Positions 3,791 through 6,032 of a DNA stretch of 6,032 nucleotides are shown piece after piece (the first letter of the stretch is position 1; each line of letters opens with the position of its first letter). Below the pieces are notes generated by a model, which saw nothing but the letters and a program-made list of their open reading frames with translations, was not told the origin of the DNA and searched no databases. Source of the DNA: an uncultured Eggerthellaceae bacterium (lineage in GTDB: Bacteria; Actinomycetota; Coriobacteriia; Coriobacteriales; Eggerthellaceae); assembly GCA_902497215.1 (NCBI GenBank), contig CABVEH010000078.1, positions 1 through 6,032 on the forward strand, in the 5' to 3' direction. The translations under genes were made by a program, and so were the position numbers.

Positions 3791-6032
3791 ATCAGTCTCA
3801 TCCTCGACAGATATCGAATCATGGGGCGCGCCGGGGCGGGCGGTTACGCCACCGTCCAGCATGCCTACGACACGCGTCTGAAGCGCGACGTCGCAATCAA
3901 GTGCATCCAGATCACCCAGGCCGACATAGACCGTTCGCGGGTGTCCATCCATGACGCGCAGATAGAGAACGCCAGCCGCGCCCTCCGCGGCGACCGGGCA
4001 GGCCGTCGCGATGCGGGCTACCGCCAAGGCGCCCAGGCGCAGGACGACGGCTCGTCGGCCGGGTTCGTCCCCCTCACGTCCAAGATAAGCGAGCCCAGCT
4101 TCTTCTCGTCTCGCGAGAAGAACGCGGAACGTCTGGCCAAGCGGCGTAGCTACTTCAAGGAGGCGAAGGCCAGCGCGGGCAACTCGGCCGTGCGGGGCCG
4201 CGGCCGCCTGTCCGACACCGAGGACTTCGACGACGACTCGCAGGGTTTCAGCGACCATCCGCTCGACCTCAGCGACTTCGAAGGCTATTCCAGCTTCAAG
4301 GGGCCGCGCAACGCCGGCAGGCAGCGCCGTCGCGACATGGACAGCCTGCCCATAGGCAAGAACGACACGGTGGGCCTCCGCGAGTTCGCGGGCCATATCC
4401 CTGGAAGGATCGCCGGCGCCGGTGAGGCCGACATAAGCGCCATCGGAGAGCATTCCATAAGCATATCCGGAGTCGAGGGCGCCCCCGGCGCCCGCAAGGG
4501 GCGCGGAGCAGATGCCGCACGCGGGGTCGGCCGCAACGGCGCCGCAAGAAGGGAAGACCCCGCATTCGACCCCGCCGTCGACCCCTACGACGTGTACGAC
4601 CCTTCCGACTCGTTCGAGCCGGTCCCGTACGAAGGCGACAGGCTTGCCCGCGTTGACAGGATCCCGGGGCTCGAAGAGGCGCGCACGGCGGCGCATCTGA
4701 ACGACGCCAACATAGTCACCGTCTACGACTGCGTGGTCGAAGGCAACATGGCCTACGTGATCATGGAGTACGTGGAGGGGAAGACGCTTGCGAAGATAAT
4801 GCGCGAGCTGGGCAACGACATAACGCTGGACATGATCGCCAGCGTTTTCGGCTCGGTGTCGCACGCGCTCGAGGTGGCGCACAAGGCGGGCATCCTGCAC
4901 TTGGACATCAAGCCCGAGAACGTCATCGTGAACAAGGAAGGCGTCGTGAAGGTGACGGACTTCGGGCTGTCCACCCTGATGGACGCCAGCGGCCAAGGCG
5001 AGACCGGCGGCGGAACCATCGGGTACATGCCGCTGGAACAGATGCGCCAGCAGCGGCTGGACGTGCGCACCGACGAATGGGCGCTCGCAAGCCTCACATA
5101 CGAGATGCTTTCGGGCAAGAACCCCTTCAAGGCCCGCAACCTCGACGACGCCGAGCTCGCCATCGAAGGGGCCGAGCTCGTCATACCGTCCCTTTGCTGG
5201 GAGGAGATAGACGAGAGCGTCGACGACATCATGTTCGACGCCCTGAGCCCCGACATGGAGGGCCGTTATCCCGACATCGAGGCGTTCTCGGAGGACCTGA
5301 TGCCGCTTCTGGGAAGCGCGCGGGAAGGCAAGGCGCAGCTCGCCCAGGCGGTGAAAGACTCGGAGTCGCTTCGCGAGGAGAAGGAGCCCCGGCCCCAGAA
5401 GCCCTACGTGCCGTTCATCGACAGGCTAGGGATGCGCGGCTCCAACATACTGATGCGAGCCTTTGCGGCCCTTGGGGCTGCCATGCTGGGCGTGATAGCG
5501 CTGATGAACTTCCGGTTCGACTTCGCGCAGGCGTCCCAGCAGGCCGCGTCGCAGACCATAGAGGCGGGGTCGAACACCGTCTTCGGGCTGTTCAGCACCG
5601 TCCCCATCGCGGCGTGGGCCATCCTAGTGGTGCTGGTCGCGCTGGCGGCGGTCTGGCCTAGGTTCGCCATGCCTGCGGGCTACGTGCTGCTGGTCGTGGC
5701 GTTCTTCTTCAACCAGGCGTGGCTCCCGGCGTTCCTTTTGCTTGCCGGGACGGGCGCATGGTGGTGGTTCTTCGGGCGCAGAAGCGACATGATGGCCACG
5801 CTCGTCATGCTGCAGCCGCTGTTCGGCTCCATAGGGTTCGCCGCACTCGTGCCGGTGCTAGCCGGCGCGCTGCTCGACGTGAAGGATGCGCTGCTGACCA
5901 CGGGGATGGCCGTGCTGGGCGCGTTCGTGCTGGCGTCCATGGGGTCGGGCGACGTGATGAACTGGGAGATAGTGCCCAACATAATAGTCGCCGTGAACCC
6001 GTCCATCGCCGGCGCGTCCATGTCCAGCGGCT
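3791..6032 (+). CDS. Transmembrane Ser/Thr protein kinase with large N-lobe insertion (3' end missing)
   Basis: This is a Hanks-type kinase that should transfer ATP phosphate to Ser/Thr residues from the membrane's inner face; 747 codons are visible with no stop before the edge. Numbering from ATC 3791: glycine loop GRAGAGGYATV (12-22), catalytic Lys K37 in VAIK, a low-complexity charged insertion (about 42-285), helix-C Glu E296 in LEEARTAAHL, catalytic loop HLDIKPEN (H370, D372, K374, N377), DFG 390-392, T409 in GTIGYMPLEQ with APE-type Glu E416, and the DEWALASLTYEM helix. HLD replaces HRD, so it is a non-RD kinase. About five hydrophobic segments follow (roughly 557-573, 604-622, 629-661, 670-695, 701-717). 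No PASTA domain is seen in the visible part. The frame has a stop at 3713-3715 and no ATG, GTG or TTG until 3821. Starting at 3821 would cut off the first kinase strand (LDRYRIMG) and leave no ribosome site. ATC 3791, giving SLILDRYRIMG, is therefore preferred; a sequence error or mutation of an ATG is the alternative. It has its own promoter. Confidence 0.88.
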   Translation, partial: MSLILDRYRIMGRAGAGGYATVQHAYDTRLKRDVAIKCIQITQADIDRSRVSIHDAQIENASRALRGDRAGRRDAGYRQGAQAQDDGSSAGFVPLTSKISEPSFFSSREKNAERLAKRRSYFKEAKASAGNSAVRGRGRLSDTEDFDDDSQGFSDHPLDLSDFEGYSSFKGPRNAGRQRRRDMDSLPIGKNDTVGLREFAGHIPGRIAGAGEADISAIGEHSISISGVEGAPGARKGRGADAARGVGRNGAARREDPAFDPAVDPYDVYDPSDSFEPVPYEGDRLARVDRIPGLEEARTAAHLNDANIVTVYDCVVEGNMAYVIMEYVEGKTLAKIMRELGNDITLDMIASVFGSVSHALEVAHKAGILHLDIKPENVIVNKEGVVKVTDFGLSTLMDASGQGETGGGTIGYMPLEQMRQQRLDVRTDEWALASLTYEMLSGKNPFKARNLDDAELAIEGAELVIPSLCWEEIDESVDDIMFDALSPDMEGRYPDIEAFSEDLMPLLGSAREGKAQLAQAVKDSESLREEKEPRPQKPYVPFIDRLGMRGSNILMRAFAALGAAMLGVIALMNFRFDFAQASQQAASQTIEAGSNTVFGLFSTVPIAAWAILVVLVALAAVWPRFAMPAGYVLLVVAFFFNQAWLPAFLLLAGTGAWWWFFGRRSDMMATLVMLQPLFGSIGFAALVPVLAGALLDVKDALLTTGMAVLGAFVLASMGSGDVMNWEIVPNIIVAVNPSIAGASMSSG

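Noticed and set aside
3285..3881. Plus-strand open frame crossing the end of the small membrane protein, the structured element and the kinase start
   Set aside because: It overlaps real genes in another frame, is rich in R, S, T and P, and shows no motif.
3737..4996. Long open frame on the minus strand opposite the Ser/Thr kinase gene, and similar antisense frames opposite purB (75-1178) and the histidine kinase (1719-2789)
   Set aside because: High GC at third codon positions leaves antisense frames open. Their translations are rich in R, H, V and G without recognisable motifs, while the + strand genes have clear family motifs.

Overview
The window is a high-GC bacterial stretch with three complete protein genes and one gene cut by the right edge, all on the + strand. 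The gene types suggest a member of the Coriobacteriia, probably Eggerthellaceae: a Bacillus-type PurB, a LytS-type kinase, and a serine/threonine kinase with the sequence style I associate with that group (SLILDRYR start, HLDIKPEN, GTIGYMPLEQ, a C-terminal membrane domain). The taxonomic call is inference from protein style and base composition; no search was run.

Layout: positions 1-24 are a perfect 24-bp AT-rich palindrome upstream of purB (120-1484), which encodes adenylosuccinate lyase of purine synthesis. After a 72-base gap comes a membrane-bound LytS-type sensor histidine kinase (1557-2939). It runs directly into a small single-pass membrane protein with a Pro/Gln-rich tail and a hexapeptide repeat (2945-3529). 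The spacing suggests these genes are at least partly cotranscribed.

The next 261 bases hold no protein gene but are dense in signals. A roughly 162-base element (3535-3696) is closed by an 18-bp perfect inverted repeat and contains several hairpins, two of which are mutually exclusive. It is followed by a good sigma-70-type promoter (3712-3740) and a Shine-Dalgarno sequence (3779-3785). From there a transmembrane serine/threonine kinase is read to the end of the window (3791 to beyond 6032).

Two features of the kinase stand out. Its reading frame has no ATG, GTG or TTG in front of the first kinase strand; the well-placed ribosome site points to an ATC codon. It also carries an insertion of about 240 residues, apparently disordered, between the catalytic lysine and the helix-C glutamate. 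With the structured element upstream, these are the parts most worth following up. The LytS-type kinase, the small membrane protein and the Ser/Thr kinase may form a membrane signalling cluster, but nothing in the sequence proves that they act together.
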